Positions 35,734 to 44,931 are shown, numbered from the stretch's first letter. The stretch is DNA of 64,000 nucleotides from Alphaproteobacteria bacterium (GCA_017983635.1 JAGOBA010000001.1:186001-250000), one strand, 5' to 3'. Numbers and translations are program-made. The notes: generated by a model from the sequence alone, not told the origin.

Positions 35734-36951
35734 ATGACTCACAATACCGGCGCCTTACGCGGCGTCAAAATTGTCGACCTTTCGCGTGTTTTGGCGGGAC
35801 CCTATGCCACGCAGATCTTGGGCGATCATGGGGCGGATATCATCAAGGTCGAGCCGCCGCTGGGGGACGAGACGCGGGAGTGGGGGCCGCCGTTTCGGGG
35901 CGATGAGGGGGAGCGTGGGCCGTCGGCCTATTACGTCAACATCAACCGCAACAAGCGCGGCATGGCGCTCGATCTGACGAAGCCCGAGGCGCGCGACGTG
36001 GTGTTCAAGCTGCTCGAAGACGCGGACGTGCTGGTCGAGAATTTCAAGATCGGGACCATGGAGCGTTGGGGCATGGGCTACGACGCGCTGTCGAAGCGCT
36101 TCCCGAAGTTGATCCATGCGCGGGTGACAGGGTTCGGCGTCGAAGGGCCGCTGGGCGGGATGCCGGGCTATGACGCGTGCGTGCAAACGATGGTGAGCTT
36201 GCCGAACTGCAACGGCTCCGTTGAATCGGGGCCGGTGAAGCTTGGCGTGCCGATGGTCGACATGACGACGGGGATGAACCTCGTCATCGGCATTCTGCTG
36301 GCACTGCACGAGCGGCACCGGTCGGGCAAGGGGCAGTTCGTGGAAGTGGCGCTCTACGATGCGGGGCTGACGATCCTGCATCCGCATTCGGGCAATTGGC
36401 TGATGGGCGGCAAGCTGCCGAAGCTTCTGGGGAACGCGCACCCTAACCTCGCGCCTTACGATCTCTTTCCGACGGCGACGCGGCCCATTCTGCTTGGCGT
36501 CGGCAACGATGCGCAGTTCAAGAAGGCGATGGCGGTGTTGGGGCTGCCGCAGCTGGCCGAGGATGCGCGCTTCAAGACGAATGCGGACCGCAATGCCAAC
36601 CGCGCCGCGCTGACCAAGATTTTGACCGAGGCGTTTGCAACACGCGACGGCGTGGCGATGACGGCGGCATTTCTGAAGGCCGGCGTTCCGGCGGGTCCGC
36701 TGAACACGATCGAAGAAGTGCTCACCGATCCGCAGACTGCCGCGCGCGACATGCTTGTGGAGCGAAACGGGTATCGCGGGATCGCCTCCGCGGTGAAAAT
36801 GTCGAGAAGCAAATCGTCCACGCGTCACACTCCCCCGGATTTCGGTCAGGACAACCGCGCAGTGTTGCAGGAAGCCGGGTATGATGCCGCCGCGATCGAA
36901 CAACTGATCGTGGTGGGGGCGGTTTGCGATAAACCGCAAGGGACGACATGA
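35734..36951 (+). CDS. CaiB/BaiF family III CoA-transferase
   Basis: A 405-residue enzyme that moves CoA between carboxylic acids. The N-terminus GVKIVDLSRVLAGPYATQILGDHGAD is diagnostic. VNINRNKRGMALDLTKPEAR and VLVENFKIGTMERWGMGYD, with the catalytic Asp region downstream (PGYDACVQTMVSL), follow. The ATG at 35734 has GAGGAG. Paired divergently with the acyl-CoA dehydrogenase, it probably activates or recycles a carboxylic acid in the same pathway. It overlaps the next gene by ATGA. Confidence 0.92.
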   Translation: MTHNTGALRGVKIVDLSRVLAGPYATQILGDHGADIIKVEPPLGDETREWGPPFRGDEGERGPSAYYVNINRNKRGMALDLTKPEARDVVFKLLEDADVLVENFKIGTMERWGMGYDALSKRFPKLIHARVTGFGVEGPLGGMPGYDACVQTMVSLPNCNGSVESGPVKLGVPMVDMTTGMNLVIGILLALHERHRSGKGQFVEVALYDAGLTILHPHSGNWLMGGKLPKLLGNAHPNLAPYDLFPTATRPILLGVGNDAQFKKAMAVLGLPQLAEDARFKTNADRNANRAALTKILTEAFATRDGVAMTAAFLKAGVPAGPLNTIEEVLTDPQTAARDMLVERNGYRGIASAVKMSRSKSSTRHTPPDFGQDNRAVLQEAGYDAAAIEQLIVVGAVCDKPQGTT

Positions 36952-37358
36952 GAGTATTTTCGGCGTGGCTTGCGCTGGCGTTCGGGACGTTTCTTTCGGT
37001 GGCCGAGGCCGTGCGTAATTCTGGCGAAGTGCAGTGGTGGCCGTTCTGGGTCGTCGACTATCTCGCCGTCGCGCTGTTGATGTGGGGCGCGGTTGCTATC
37101 CTATGGCGGCCGAGCGAACGCGGGATCGGCATTCTGACCGCCGGCTGGGGCTTCACCTCGGCGATGTTCTACATGTCGCTGTTCTCCCACATTTCGACAT
37201 TGCAGACGACCGGCGGCGAGGTCGCCGAGATCAACGCGCAGTCGGCGCTGGACGAGCCGTGGCTGACGGTCGTGATCGGCGTGTTGTTCGCGGTCACCCT
37301 GATTGGCCTTGCGACCAGCCTCGTCGCCGAAATGCGCCGGGCGGTGGTTGAGGCTTAG
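36948..37358 (+). CDS. Small integral membrane protein (hypothetical)
   Basis: A 136-residue inner-membrane protein with four predicted helices (about 3-20, 29-52, 58-80, 101-125). W-rich loops EVQWWPFWVVDYLAVAL are notable. The start overlaps the CoA-transferase stop (ATGA), so it is translationally coupled. No family recognised. A long inverted repeat follows its stop. Confidence 0.7.
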   Translation: MRVFSAWLALAFGTFLSVAEAVRNSGEVQWWPFWVVDYLAVALLMWGAVAILWRPSERGIGILTAGWGFTSAMFYMSLFSHISTLQTTGGEVAEINAQSALDEPWLTVVIGVLFAVTLIGLATSLVAEMRRAVVEA

Positions 37359-37378
37359 TGCGCCCTATCCCATAAATG

Positions 37379-37465
37379 TGTCATGGTCCGCGAAGGCGGA
37401 CCACCCACGACTTTGCTGAGTCGAAGAGAGAAGTCGTGGGTGGTCCGCCTTCGCGGACCATGACA
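37379..37465. repeat. Perfect 34-bp inverted repeat (intergenic element)
   Basis: Arms at 37379-37412 and 37432-37465 are exact reverse complements, with a 19-base loop. Each arm contains a smaller hairpin (GGTCCGC-GAAG-GCGGACC). The right arm is followed by TTTTT, so it can end transcription of the upstream gene. It looks like a mobile intergenic repeat unit. Confidence 0.85.
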
Positions 37466-37490
37466 TTTTTGGGTTTGAAGAACTTTTTTG

Positions 37491-38516
37491 ATGAAACTCA
37501 GCGTTGTTGATCAATCGCCGATACGCAAGGGCGGGACCGCGGCGGATGCTTTGCGGGAGACGATTGCGCTTGCGAAGGCGTGCGAGCGGTTCGGATATTC
37601 GCGCTATTGGCTGGCGGAACATCACAATACGTCGTCGTTTGCGGGCTCGTCGCCGGAGGTTCTGATCGCGCGGCTGGCGACGGAGACGACGCGGATGCGC
37701 ATCGGCTCGGGCGGCGTGATGCTGCCGCATTATTCGCCGCTGAAAGTGGCGGAGAATTTCCGCGTGCTGGAGACACTCTATCCGGGCCGCGTCGACTTGG
37801 CGATCGGGCGTGCGCCGGGCGCGGATGGGCGCACGAGCGTCGCACTACAGGCGGGGCCGCAGGCGTGGGACGTCGGCGTGTTCCCGCAGCAGGCCGCCTT
37901 GTTGCGGCACTATCTGGAAGAGTCGGCGGGCCTCGCGGTGTGGCCGGAAAATCATCCCTATCGACAGATTCACGCCTCGCCGCGCGGGCCGGGGATGCCG
38001 GAGATGTGGATGCTGGCGTCGAGCGTGAACGGCGCGGTTTATGCGGCGGAGCTTGGGCTGCCGCTGTCGTTTGCCCAGTTCATCTCGCCGGATGGAAGCG
38101 GTGCTGACGCTGCGGAGGTTTATCGCAAGCAGTTCAAAGCGCACGCGCCAGGCGACCGGCCGCGCGTGAGCGTTGCGGTCTTTGCGTTGGCGGCCGAGAG
38201 CGAGGACGAAGCGGAGCGCCTGTGCGCGACGCGCAATTTGTGGGTGATGCAGCTGCTGCGCAATCAGGCGGGGCCGTTCCCCTCGCCGGAGGAAGCGCTT
38301 GCCTATCCCTTCACGGCAGAGGATCGCGTGATGCTGCGTGCCATCGCCGGGCGCGGGGTTACGGGGACGCCGGACCGGGTGAAGCTGGGCCTTGAGCGCA
38401 TGGCGGCGGAGTACGGCGCGGAGGAGGTGATCGTGCTCACGATCACCTATGACTTTGCGGCCAGGGTTAGGTCTTATGAGTTGCTGGCCGAGGCTTTCCG
38501 TTTGCCTCACGCCTGA
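37491..38516 (+). CDS. LLM-class (luciferase-like) flavin-dependent oxidoreductase
   Basis: A 341-residue TIM-barrel flavoprotein. MKLSVVDQSPIRKG, GYSRYWLAEHHN, RIGSGGVMLPHYSPLKVAENF and LYPGRVDLAIGRAPGAD are typical of the subgroup often called alkanal monooxygenase-like. It uses reduced flavin to oxidise a substrate that cannot be read from the sequence. The ATG at 37491 is taken; a TTG just before it is also in frame. The last 50 bases overlap the convergent MFS gene. Confidence 0.9.
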   Translation: MKLSVVDQSPIRKGGTAADALRETIALAKACERFGYSRYWLAEHHNTSSFAGSSPEVLIARLATETTRMRIGSGGVMLPHYSPLKVAENFRVLETLYPGRVDLAIGRAPGADGRTSVALQAGPQAWDVGVFPQQAALLRHYLEESAGLAVWPENHPYRQIHASPRGPGMPEMWMLASSVNGAVYAAELGLPLSFAQFISPDGSGADAAEVYRKQFKAHAPGDRPRVSVAVFALAAESEDEAERLCATRNLWVMQLLRNQAGPFPSPEEALAYPFTAEDRVMLRAIAGRGVTGTPDRVKLGLERMAAEYGAEEVIVLTITYDFAARVRSYELLAEAFRLPHA

Positions 38517-39939
38517 GCTTGCGCAGGACGCGGCGTTCGACCAGGCGGCGAATGCGGCGCTGCACCTCCGGCGTGATCGGGAACGTCCACAGCAGCGCGA
38601 TCGCGGGTACGTAAAACGCGATCGGCAACAGCGAGAAGACGGTGGTCAGGGCTGTGAGCGCTTCCGGTGTTTTGACGGCATCGGCCGAACTGAACCCGAG
38701 CCAGCCGACCAGCATCAAGGCAAAGCCCGCGCCGAGCGCGTCACCGCCTTTGATGGCGAGACCGAAGAAAGAGATTAGCAGGCCGGCGCGCGGCTCATGC
38801 GTTCTGAGCGAATCCAGGTCCACAACGTCGGCGGCAATCGACTGGCCCAGGGTGTAAGGCGCCGAGAAGGCCGCCCCGAGGGCTGCGAACAGCACCATGT
38901 TGGGCCAGTAGCCACCCGCCTGCGCCAACGGCAGCAGCGCGAAGACGGCGACGCCGATCATCATGGCAAGCGAGAGCGCTTTATGCTTCGTGATCCGACC
39001 GCCGAGCCAAATCCAGAGCGGCGCGAAGGCGATGGCCGAGACGATGAGGGCGAGAGGGAAGTGGTTGCCTTGTGACTTGGTCAGGCCGACGGCATCGACG
39101 AGGTAGAAGAGGAACAACACTTCCGCGGCACGAGAGGCGATGCGCACGAAGAGCGTGGCGCCGAACAGGCGCATGAATGGCAGGTTCGTGAGTGCGGCTT
39201 GAGCGCCCTTCCACACGGAGACGTGTTTCGCCTCGCCATAGGCGGGCTCCGGCGTCGACCAGAACATGATCGCGACGCCGACGGGTGTGAGCGCGACGAT
39301 GGTCCAGCCCAGCACCTCCATCGCGTGCCAGTAGCCGCCGCCGTTCAGTGCACCCACGGCGGCTCCGGTTCCGACGATCACCGGGATAGCGCCCGCCAGC
39401 GCAAGGCCAACCAGCGTGAATATCTCGCGTACGCCGGTGATGCGCGAACGCTCGTTGTAGTCGCCCGACAGCTCCGCGCCCCAGGCGCCGTAGGGGATCG
39501 TGATCATCGTCCAGCCGAGATAGAAAACGGCGATCCAAATCAAGAGATGCGTTTCCGTGGCGTCGGCCGGCGGCATGAAGAGCATGTAGATGCCGAGCGC
39601 AAAGACCGGCGCGCCGAGCAGAACCCAGGTTCGGCGGCGGCCGAGGCTCCACGTCGTGCGATCGCTGGCGTAGCCGATGATCGGGTCGACGATGAAGTCC
39701 GCGAGACGCGCGACGAGGAGGATCAAGCCGACCGTCTCAATGCTGATCTTTAGGTCTTCGGCGTAGAACTTCGACACGAAGACGGCGATTGGCAGGCCCG
39801 CGAAGGCGAGCGGGATTGCGAGTTGGCCGAAGCCTAGGATCGTGAGCCACGGAAGGCGCTCTCTCGACGCCGCGGATTCTGGGGGGCGGTGCACGTTAAG
39901 CTCCGCCCACGCGGCGCGATTGCAGCGCCCGCTTGTCAT
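38467..39939 (-). CDS. MFS transporter, glycoside-pentoside-hexuronide (MelB-like) type
   Basis: A 490-residue carrier with 12 predicted helices. The ADFIVDPIIGYASDRTTWSLGRRRTW loop (conserved D-R-G-R-R pattern) and GAWGAELSGDYNERSRITGVREIF are hallmarks of the GPH/MelB group, which import sugars or related solutes with cations. A Lys/Arg-rich cytoplasmic C-terminus follows. The start at 39939 is adopted; GTG codons some 40 bases downstream are alternatives. It converges with and overlaps the LLM gene. Confidence 0.88.
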   Translation of the reverse strand: MTSGRCNRAAWAELNVHRPPESAASRERLPWLTILGFGQLAIPLAFAGLPIAVFVSKFYAEDLKISIETVGLILLVARLADFIVDPIIGYASDRTTWSLGRRRTWVLLGAPVFALGIYMLFMPPADATETHLLIWIAVFYLGWTMITIPYGAWGAELSGDYNERSRITGVREIFTLVGLALAGAIPVIVGTGAAVGALNGGGYWHAMEVLGWTIVALTPVGVAIMFWSTPEPAYGEAKHVSVWKGAQAALTNLPFMRLFGATLFVRIASRAAEVLFLFYLVDAVGLTKSQGNHFPLALIVSAIAFAPLWIWLGGRITKHKALSLAMMIGVAVFALLPLAQAGGYWPNMVLFAALGAAFSAPYTLGQSIAADVVDLDSLRTHEPRAGLLISFFGLAIKGGDALGAGFALMLVGWLGFSSADAVKTPEALTALTTVFSLLPIAFYVPAIALLWTFPITPEVQRRIRRLVERRVLRKLRREANGKPRPATHKT

Positions 39940-39969
39940 GACTCAGATTCATGCGATCCCCTCGAAGTC

Positions 39970-40350
39970 TCAAGCGCGCGTGCCGATATAGGCGAAGAAC
40001 AGACAGCCAAAGCCGATGAGGAGCATTAGCATATCGAACTGGAAGAGTGGCAAGACCACGGGGAGCGAAACCAGCGGCAGAACCGTCACAAAACTCGCGA
40101 TCGCCAGAACGACCAGGGCATAGATGCGAATGCGCCGCGAAATCGACGGGGACGCTGCGTCCAGCGCGGCGCGTTCACTTGCCGCATAGGCGGAGGCCAG
40201 GCAGAGGAGACCGACGATGGGCATCAGGACGTTGACCTGAAGGAAGAGGACCTTCAGGGGCAATGAAGCGATGCCGACCGAGCCCAGGGCTGCGAGAATG
40301 CCTGCGACCCAAAGCATCCAGGACTGCAGGCGGGCGATGGAGCGGGTCAT
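39970..40350 (-). CDS. Small integral membrane protein (hypothetical)
   Basis: A 126-residue protein with four predicted helices (about 12-30, 35-58, 76-98, 100-122) and a basic loop (SISRRIRIY) between the two hairpins. No family recognised. It lies between the MFS gene and the four-helix-bundle gene on the same strand, overlapping the latter stop by about four bases (40347-40350). Confidence 0.65.
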   Translation of the reverse strand: MTRSIARLQSWMLWVAGILAALGSVGIASLPLKVLFLQVNVLMPIVGLLCLASAYAASERAALDAASPSISRRIRIYALVVLAIASFVTVLPLVSLPVVLPLFQFDMLMLLIGFGCLFFAYIGTRA

Positions 40351-40754
40351 GGGGTGTTGGGGGATGGGGAATGGGTGATGGGGGATCTCCTAGGCGCGGC
40401 GAGAGTTTGGCGCAACTTTGTCAGCATCCGTCCAACCGACGAGGCGAGTGATAGCGCTTGTTCGACCGCCGGACCAGAAACAAGCTTTAGGCGCTGAACC
40501 AGCAGCAGGAACGTCTCGGTCTCGGCCAGCGAGCCACGCGCGATGCTGATGAAGTTCGCATAGTCTTTGCGTGTCCCGCGCATAAAGCCTTCCGCGATGT
40601 TTGCAGGGACGGATGCTGTTGCGCGGATCAACTGAGCGGACAGGCGATATTCTTCCTGGCGCGGCATCTGTCTGGTCAACCGATAGGTGGCCTCAGCTAG
40701 GTCCATCGCCGCCTGCCAAACTCGAAGCTCCCGATAGGACGCAATCTGCGCCAT
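40347..40754 (-). CDS. Four-helix bundle protein (23S rRNA-intervening-sequence family)
   Basis: A 135-residue protein of the IVP/S23-type four-helix bundle group: ELRVWQAAMDLAEATYRLTRQMP, ASVPANIAEGFMRGTRKDYANF and ARGSLAETETFLLLV match the family. Members occur inside rRNA intervening sequences or as free-standing genes, often near diversity-generating or mobile elements; function is unclear. The last dozen residues (RSPITHSPSPNTP) come from an intergenic G-rich repeat, so the natural stop was probably lost. Confidence 0.85.
   Translation of the reverse strand: MAQIASYRELRVWQAAMDLAEATYRLTRQMPRQEEYRLSAQLIRATASVPANIAEGFMRGTRKDYANFISIARGSLAETETFLLLVQRLKLVSGPAVEQALSLASSVGRMLTKLRQTLAAPRRSPITHSPSPNTP
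40354..40386. repeat. Short G-rich GGGGAATGGGTGATGGG repeat
   Basis: A run of degenerate GGTGATGGGG/GGGGAATGGG units, read through at the 3' end of the four-helix-bundle gene. Related units lie at 40768-40805, 52862-52912 and 54108-54174. Confidence 0.6.
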
Positions 40755-40803
40755 GCTTCAACCCTCCTCCCCCATCACCTATCCCCTAAACACCATTCCC
40801 TCA

Positions 40804-42051
40804 TCACGGCAGCAACCCCACCACAGCCGCCGTCATGCAGGTCGACAGCGTGCCGGGGATGATCGACAGAAGCGACAACTCTACAATCTCATCGCGCCGG
40901 CTTGGTGCCAGCGCGCTGACGCCGGCGATCATCATGCCGACTGACCCTAGGTTGGCGAAGCCGCACATGGCGTAGACCATCAGTAGTTTCGAGCGTTCGC
41001 TCAGAGCATCGGCGGGCAATGCGGCGAGATTGAGGTAGGCGATGAACTCGTTCAGCACTGTTTTCGTGCCCATGAGGCTGCCGGCGGTTGCGGCGTCGGC
41101 CCAGGGAACGCCGATCAGCCAGACGACCGGGGCGAAGATCCAGCCCAGGATGCGCTCGAACGAGAGCGGGGTGCCCGCGATCTCGACATTGCCGACGATG
41201 ATGTTCGCCAGCGCGACCAGCGCGATCATCACGACCAGCATGGCGATGATGTTGAGGTACATCTTCATGCCGTCTTCGGCGCCGGTGGCGATGGCGTCCA
41301 TCGTCGAGCGGTAGAGCTTCGCTTCGCCTACAGTTGCCGGTGTCGTTTCGTCGCCGGGGATCATCACCTTGGCGAGCAGGATGGAGGCTGGAAGCGAGAG
41401 CAGCGAGGCCACGATGATGTGACCGAGCGCGCCGGGGAGGACGGGGGTGAGCACGGCCGCGAAAAGCACGAGCACGGTGCCGGCGACGTTCGCCAGGCCG
41501 CAGGTGAAGAGCGTGAAGAGTTCGCTGCGGGTCATCTTTTCGAGATACGGCTTGATCAGCATCGGCGCTTCGATCTGGCCGAGAAAGATGTTCGAGGCGC
41601 AGCCGAGGCCGAGCGCACCGCCGATCTTCATCGAGCGCTCAAGGACGACGGCGAACCCCTTCACGATGATGGGGAGGATGCGCCAATGCCAGAGCAGTGC
41701 CGAGAGCGCCGACATGACGATCACGATCGGGAGCACCGTGAAGGCGATCGTGACCATGGCGTTCGGGTTCTTGACCTCGAACGGCGGGGTGCCGCCAGCC
41801 GTGTAGCCGAAGACGAAGGAGGAGCCCTTGGCGGTCGCGGCTTGGATCGCGTCGACGACGATGTTCAGCGACAGCAACGCTTGGCGCATGACGGGCACGC
41901 CCAACAGAATGGCGGCGAGGATGATCTGGAGGCCGATGCCGACCACAACGATTTGCCACGGGAACGCGCGGCGGTTCTCAGACAGCGCCCACGCGATGGC
42001 GACGAAGACGGCGAGGCCGAGCGCGCTTTGAAGCTGCGGGGGAAAGTCCAT
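40804..42051 (-). CDS. Concentrative nucleoside transporter (CNT/NupC family)
   Basis: A 415-residue inner-membrane symporter importing nucleosides with H+ or Na+. Family motifs are FVFGYTAGGTPPFEV, ALGLGCASNIFLGQIEAPMLIKPYL (the gate motif with GQIEAP), MTRSELFTLFTCGLANVAG, TVLNEFIAYLNL and MCGFANLGSVGMMIAG. Length is normal. It follows the SRPBCC gene on the same strand, about 70 bases away. Confidence 0.95.
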   Translation of the reverse strand: MDFPPQLQSALGLAVFVAIAWALSENRRAFPWQIVVVGIGLQIILAAILLGVPVMRQALLSLNIVVDAIQAATAKGSSFVFGYTAGGTPPFEVKNPNAMVTIAFTVLPIVIVMSALSALLWHWRILPIIVKGFAVVLERSMKIGGALGLGCASNIFLGQIEAPMLIKPYLEKMTRSELFTLFTCGLANVAGTVLVLFAAVLTPVLPGALGHIIVASLLSLPASILLAKVMIPGDETTPATVGEAKLYRSTMDAIATGAEDGMKMYLNIIAMLVVMIALVALANIIVGNVEIAGTPLSFERILGWIFAPVVWLIGVPWADAATAGSLMGTKTVLNEFIAYLNLAALPADALSERSKLLMVYAMCGFANLGSVGMMIAGVSALAPSRRDEIVELSLLSIIPGTLSTCMTAAVVGLLP

Positions 42052-42118
42052 CTGGCCTCGTGCGAGTCGCTATTGCAGGCATCATGCGAACCTAAGGCGA
42101 GGGTGTACAGCAGAGCGG

Positions 42119-42577
42119 CTACGTGCGCTCTGCAGCCGCTTTCAGTTCCTTCAACTGCCGTTGTGCAGCCCATTCAATGGTCATTCGCAAAATGGGCCAG
42201 AGAAGCCGCATGTACCAACGGTCGAGGTCTATGCGGCTCGTGACCGTCAGCCGAGACACCGTCCCAAACTGCTCGACCTCGTATCGCGAAGCGGCACGGT
42301 CCCGGCCGCGTCGCAAGGACATCGACCCGGTGAACTCGATCACCCTCGGCGGAGAGAATTCTGTGACCTCGACCTCGCCTTGCGCCGGCTTTTCACCCTC
42401 GGCGGCGGCAGCAAAGAAGCGCATCCGTGTGCCGCGGCGCAACGGCCCGCTGGGCTCGTGCTCGACCCGCTCAATCATCGGGAACCCACGCATCAACAAC
42501 TGAGGATCCGAAAGCAATTCAAACACCCGCCGGGCCGGCGCACGGATATCGATCTGACTTTTGTGACTTTGCGTCAT
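42119..42577 (-). CDS. SRPBCC-family (START-like) protein
   Basis: A 152-residue lipid/hydrophobic-ligand-binding fold: IDIRAPARRVFELLSDPQLL at the start, VEVTEFSPPRVIEF mid-way, and a long C-terminal helix (MRLLWPILRMTIEWAAQRQLKEL) typical of polyketide-cyclase/START-like proteins. Ligand unknown. It starts ten bases after the 42588-43853 gene and is probably co-transcribed with it. Confidence 0.8.
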   Translation of the reverse strand: MTQSHKSQIDIRAPARRVFELLSDPQLLMRGFPMIERVEHEPSGPLRRGTRMRFFAAAAEGEKPAQGEVEVTEFSPPRVIEFTGSMSLRRGRDRAASRYEVEQFGTVSRLTVTSRIDLDRWYMRLLWPILRMTIEWAAQRQLKELKAAAERT

Positions 42578-42587
42578 CGCTGATATT

Positions 42588-43853
42588 CTACTGGCGGCTA
42601 CCGACAACGACGGGCGCCGGGCGCACCACCCAGTCGTAGGTCGGGCGCACCTCACCGCCTTTGAAGGTCACACCCCCGCGACTGAGCAACAAATCCTTAC
42701 GCACGCGCTCGTGCGCGTAGGAAAACGCCATGATCCCGTGCGCGGCGACCGGCTTTACCTCCCCCCGATCGCTAATGCCATTCAGATTCAGATCTCGCCA
42801 GAGCGCGAGGCCTTTCAGTTCGGTGCCGGCGAGGCGGCCGTCGCCGTTGTCGTCGAGTGCGCCCAGTGCTTGATAGCCGTTGTCCCAGAACGCGACCCAA
42901 GTGACGGAGCCGAAGAGTTGGTAGCCGCTGGTGATGGTCCGCTTATCCTTCGGATCCCAGACGAGCCAGGCGGCGTTCGTGTTGAGCCAGCCCAAACGTT
43001 GCGCCCCACCCTGCCCCGTGAAGTCGAATTTCACCGGCGACGCGCGGTCGATCAGATCGTCGAACGCGGCGTTCGCTTCGAGCGGCACCAAGATCGGCGT
43101 GACGTACATCGCCGGCGGGTGCGCCTCGAGCCGAGCCTTCACGCGCGCAATGAGATGCTTGTCGGAGAGTTTCTTAGCAATCCGCGAGAAGTGTTCCGCA
43201 GCCTCCTCAAGGACGACATGCAGATCCCACTCCATCGGTTCCGGCCCCGTCGACGATAACGCCTCGGTGCGCTTCAATCCCTCGTTCATGCAAAAGCGCA
43301 GCTCGTTGCGCGCCAAGGGCTTCTTACCCGCGCGGTCGAAAGCAAACGCGAGCGCAAGACGCGTGCGCAGATTTGCCGGCTCGAGATTTCGCGCTTTGAG
43401 ATACGCATCGATCGCGGCCCGCAGGTGCGCATTTGGTGTCGGCGACAAGTCGAACGCGTGATTTGGGACCTCCCGCCGAGGCCCCAGCGTATAGGAGCGC
43501 GCTTCGCAGCGTTCGCCGGGCTTTGGAGGCGGAAAGTTCTCGCGGTTGCCCTTGCCCATGGTCTGCGCATCAAGCTTTTCGCAATCGTCGATCCGACCCT
43601 CCGCGATGTCGTCCGGCCGCTCTCGGAAGACGGGAAGCGCGGCGGCCTGCTTCAGGTAAGCAAGCAGGTGAACCCTGCCGATCGCGCGCCAGCGCTGCGC
43701 GGGTTCCAGGTTCTGCGTGTTGCGGTCGAGGTTGGCGAGCAAACGCTCGATCGGAACTTCGTCCACCCGGTCCGCGGGAACGAGCGCGAAGATGGCAAGG
43801 GCTGGCGACGCTACGACCGCGAGGGCAAGGCAGAACAACGCGCTGAGGCGCAT
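42588..43853 (-). CDS. Secreted hypothetical protein with paired Ca-binding-like loops
   Basis: A 421-residue protein with a signal peptide (about 20 residues, ending ALA). Roughly residues 100-235 are helical. Near the C-terminus are two EF-hand/dockerin-style loops: LGALDDNGDGRLAGTELKGL and LWRDLNLNGISDRGEVKPV. This pair also occurs in repeat-containing exported proteins and suggests calcium binding. The ATG at 43853 begins the signal peptide; the frame stays open to 45125 but overlaps the SDR and HPP genes and is not coding there. Function unknown; a periplasmic or outer-surface location is inferred. Confidence 0.75.
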   Translation of the reverse strand: MRLSALFCLALAVVASPALAIFALVPADRVDEVPIERLLANLDRNTQNLEPAQRWRAIGRVHLLAYLKQAAALPVFRERPDDIAEGRIDDCEKLDAQTMGKGNRENFPPPKPGERCEARSYTLGPRREVPNHAFDLSPTPNAHLRAAIDAYLKARNLEPANLRTRLALAFAFDRAGKKPLARNELRFCMNEGLKRTEALSSTGPEPMEWDLHVVLEEAAEHFSRIAKKLSDKHLIARVKARLEAHPPAMYVTPILVPLEANAAFDDLIDRASPVKFDFTGQGGAQRLGWLNTNAAWLVWDPKDKRTITSGYQLFGSVTWVAFWDNGYQALGALDDNGDGRLAGTELKGLALWRDLNLNGISDRGEVKPVAAHGIMAFSYAHERVRKDLLLSRGGVTFKGGEVRPTYDWVVRPAPVVVGSRQ

Positions 43854-44003
43854 GATCGGGGGCGCTCCGGATAGACTTCGAGCCACTCTATCCACATGTG
43901 CCGCTGCGTCCACGGCGGGCGGCATTGCGGACAGTTGATTTCCGTGGGAAAGCGGGGCAGAACCAGCAAAATCTCGCAACTGCAGCAATCCGAGGAAAGA
44001 GAC

Positions 44004-44906
44004 ATGTCCATTCGCTTTGACGGCAAGGTCGCCATCGTTACGGGAGCCGGCGGCGGCTTGGGGCGCGCGCATGCGCTTGATCTCGCGCGCCGCGGTGCCA
44101 AGGTCGTGATCAACGACCTGGGTGGGTCGGTCGACGGCTCGGGCGGTTCGTCGGAAGCAGCCAAGAAGGTCGTCGAGGAGATCAAGGCATTCGGCGGCAC
44201 GGCGATCGCGAACGGCGCCTCGGTCACGGACGACGCAGGCGTTGCGGGTCTGGTGAAGCAGACGATGGACGCTTTCGGCCGCATCGACATTTTGATCAAC
44301 AACGCCGGCGTGCTGCGCGACAAGAGCTTCTCGAAGATGGAGATAAAGGATTTTTCCTTCGTGCTCGACGTGCATTTGATCGGCTCGGTCAAGGTCACCA
44401 AGGCGTGCTGGGAGACGATGAAGGCGCAGCAGTACGGGCGCATTCTGATGACATCGTCCTCGTCGGGGCTTTACGGCAACTTCGGGCAGACGAACTATGG
44501 CGCGGCGAAGCTTGGCCTGGTCGGGTTCATGAACACGCTGAAGCTTGAAGGGCAGAAGGACAACATTCGCGTCAATGCGCTGGCGCCCGTCGCCGGCACG
44601 CGCATGACGGAAAACCTTATGCCGCCGCAAGCGTTGGAGCAGTTGAAGCCGGAGTTCGTGACACCGGGCGTCGTGTACTTGGTCAGTGAGGACGCGCCGA
44701 ACGGCGTGATCCTGGCGGCCGGCGGCGGCGCGTTCGCGGTGGCGCAGATTGTCGAATCCAACGGCGCGTTCTTGGGCCAGCAGGGGTTGACGGCCGAGAC
44801 GGTCGCCGAGAACTGGGGCAAGATCTCCGACATGAACGGCGCGAAGGCCTACTTCATGGGCGGCGAGCAAACGCAGAAGTTCTTCGCGCGGATCAGCGGG
44901 AATTAG
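44004..44906 (+). CDS. SDR dehydrogenase, 3-hydroxyacyl-CoA dehydrogenase (MFE-2-like) type
   Basis: A 300-residue short-chain dehydrogenase. The cofactor loop is TGAGGGLGRAHA, with NDLGGSVDG characteristic of the peroxisomal multifunctional enzyme type 2 dehydrogenase domain. NNAG, the catalytic Ser region SSSSGLYGNFGQTNYGAAK (Tyr/Lys pair) and VNALAPVAGTRMTE follow. It likely oxidises 3-hydroxyacyl-CoA in beta-oxidation. The ATG at 44004 has GAGGAAAGAG upstream. Confidence 0.92.
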   Translation: MSIRFDGKVAIVTGAGGGLGRAHALDLARRGAKVVINDLGGSVDGSGGSSEAAKKVVEEIKAFGGTAIANGASVTDDAGVAGLVKQTMDAFGRIDILINNAGVLRDKSFSKMEIKDFSFVLDVHLIGSVKVTKACWETMKAQQYGRILMTSSSSGLYGNFGQTNYGAAKLGLVGFMNTLKLEGQKDNIRVNALAPVAGTRMTENLMPPQALEQLKPEFVTPGVVYLVSEDAPNGVILAAGGGAFAVAQIVESNGAFLGQQGLTAETVAENWGKISDMNGAKAYFMGGEQTQKFFARISGN

Positions 44907-44931
44907 CCCCCTGCCCCACACGACGATCGCC

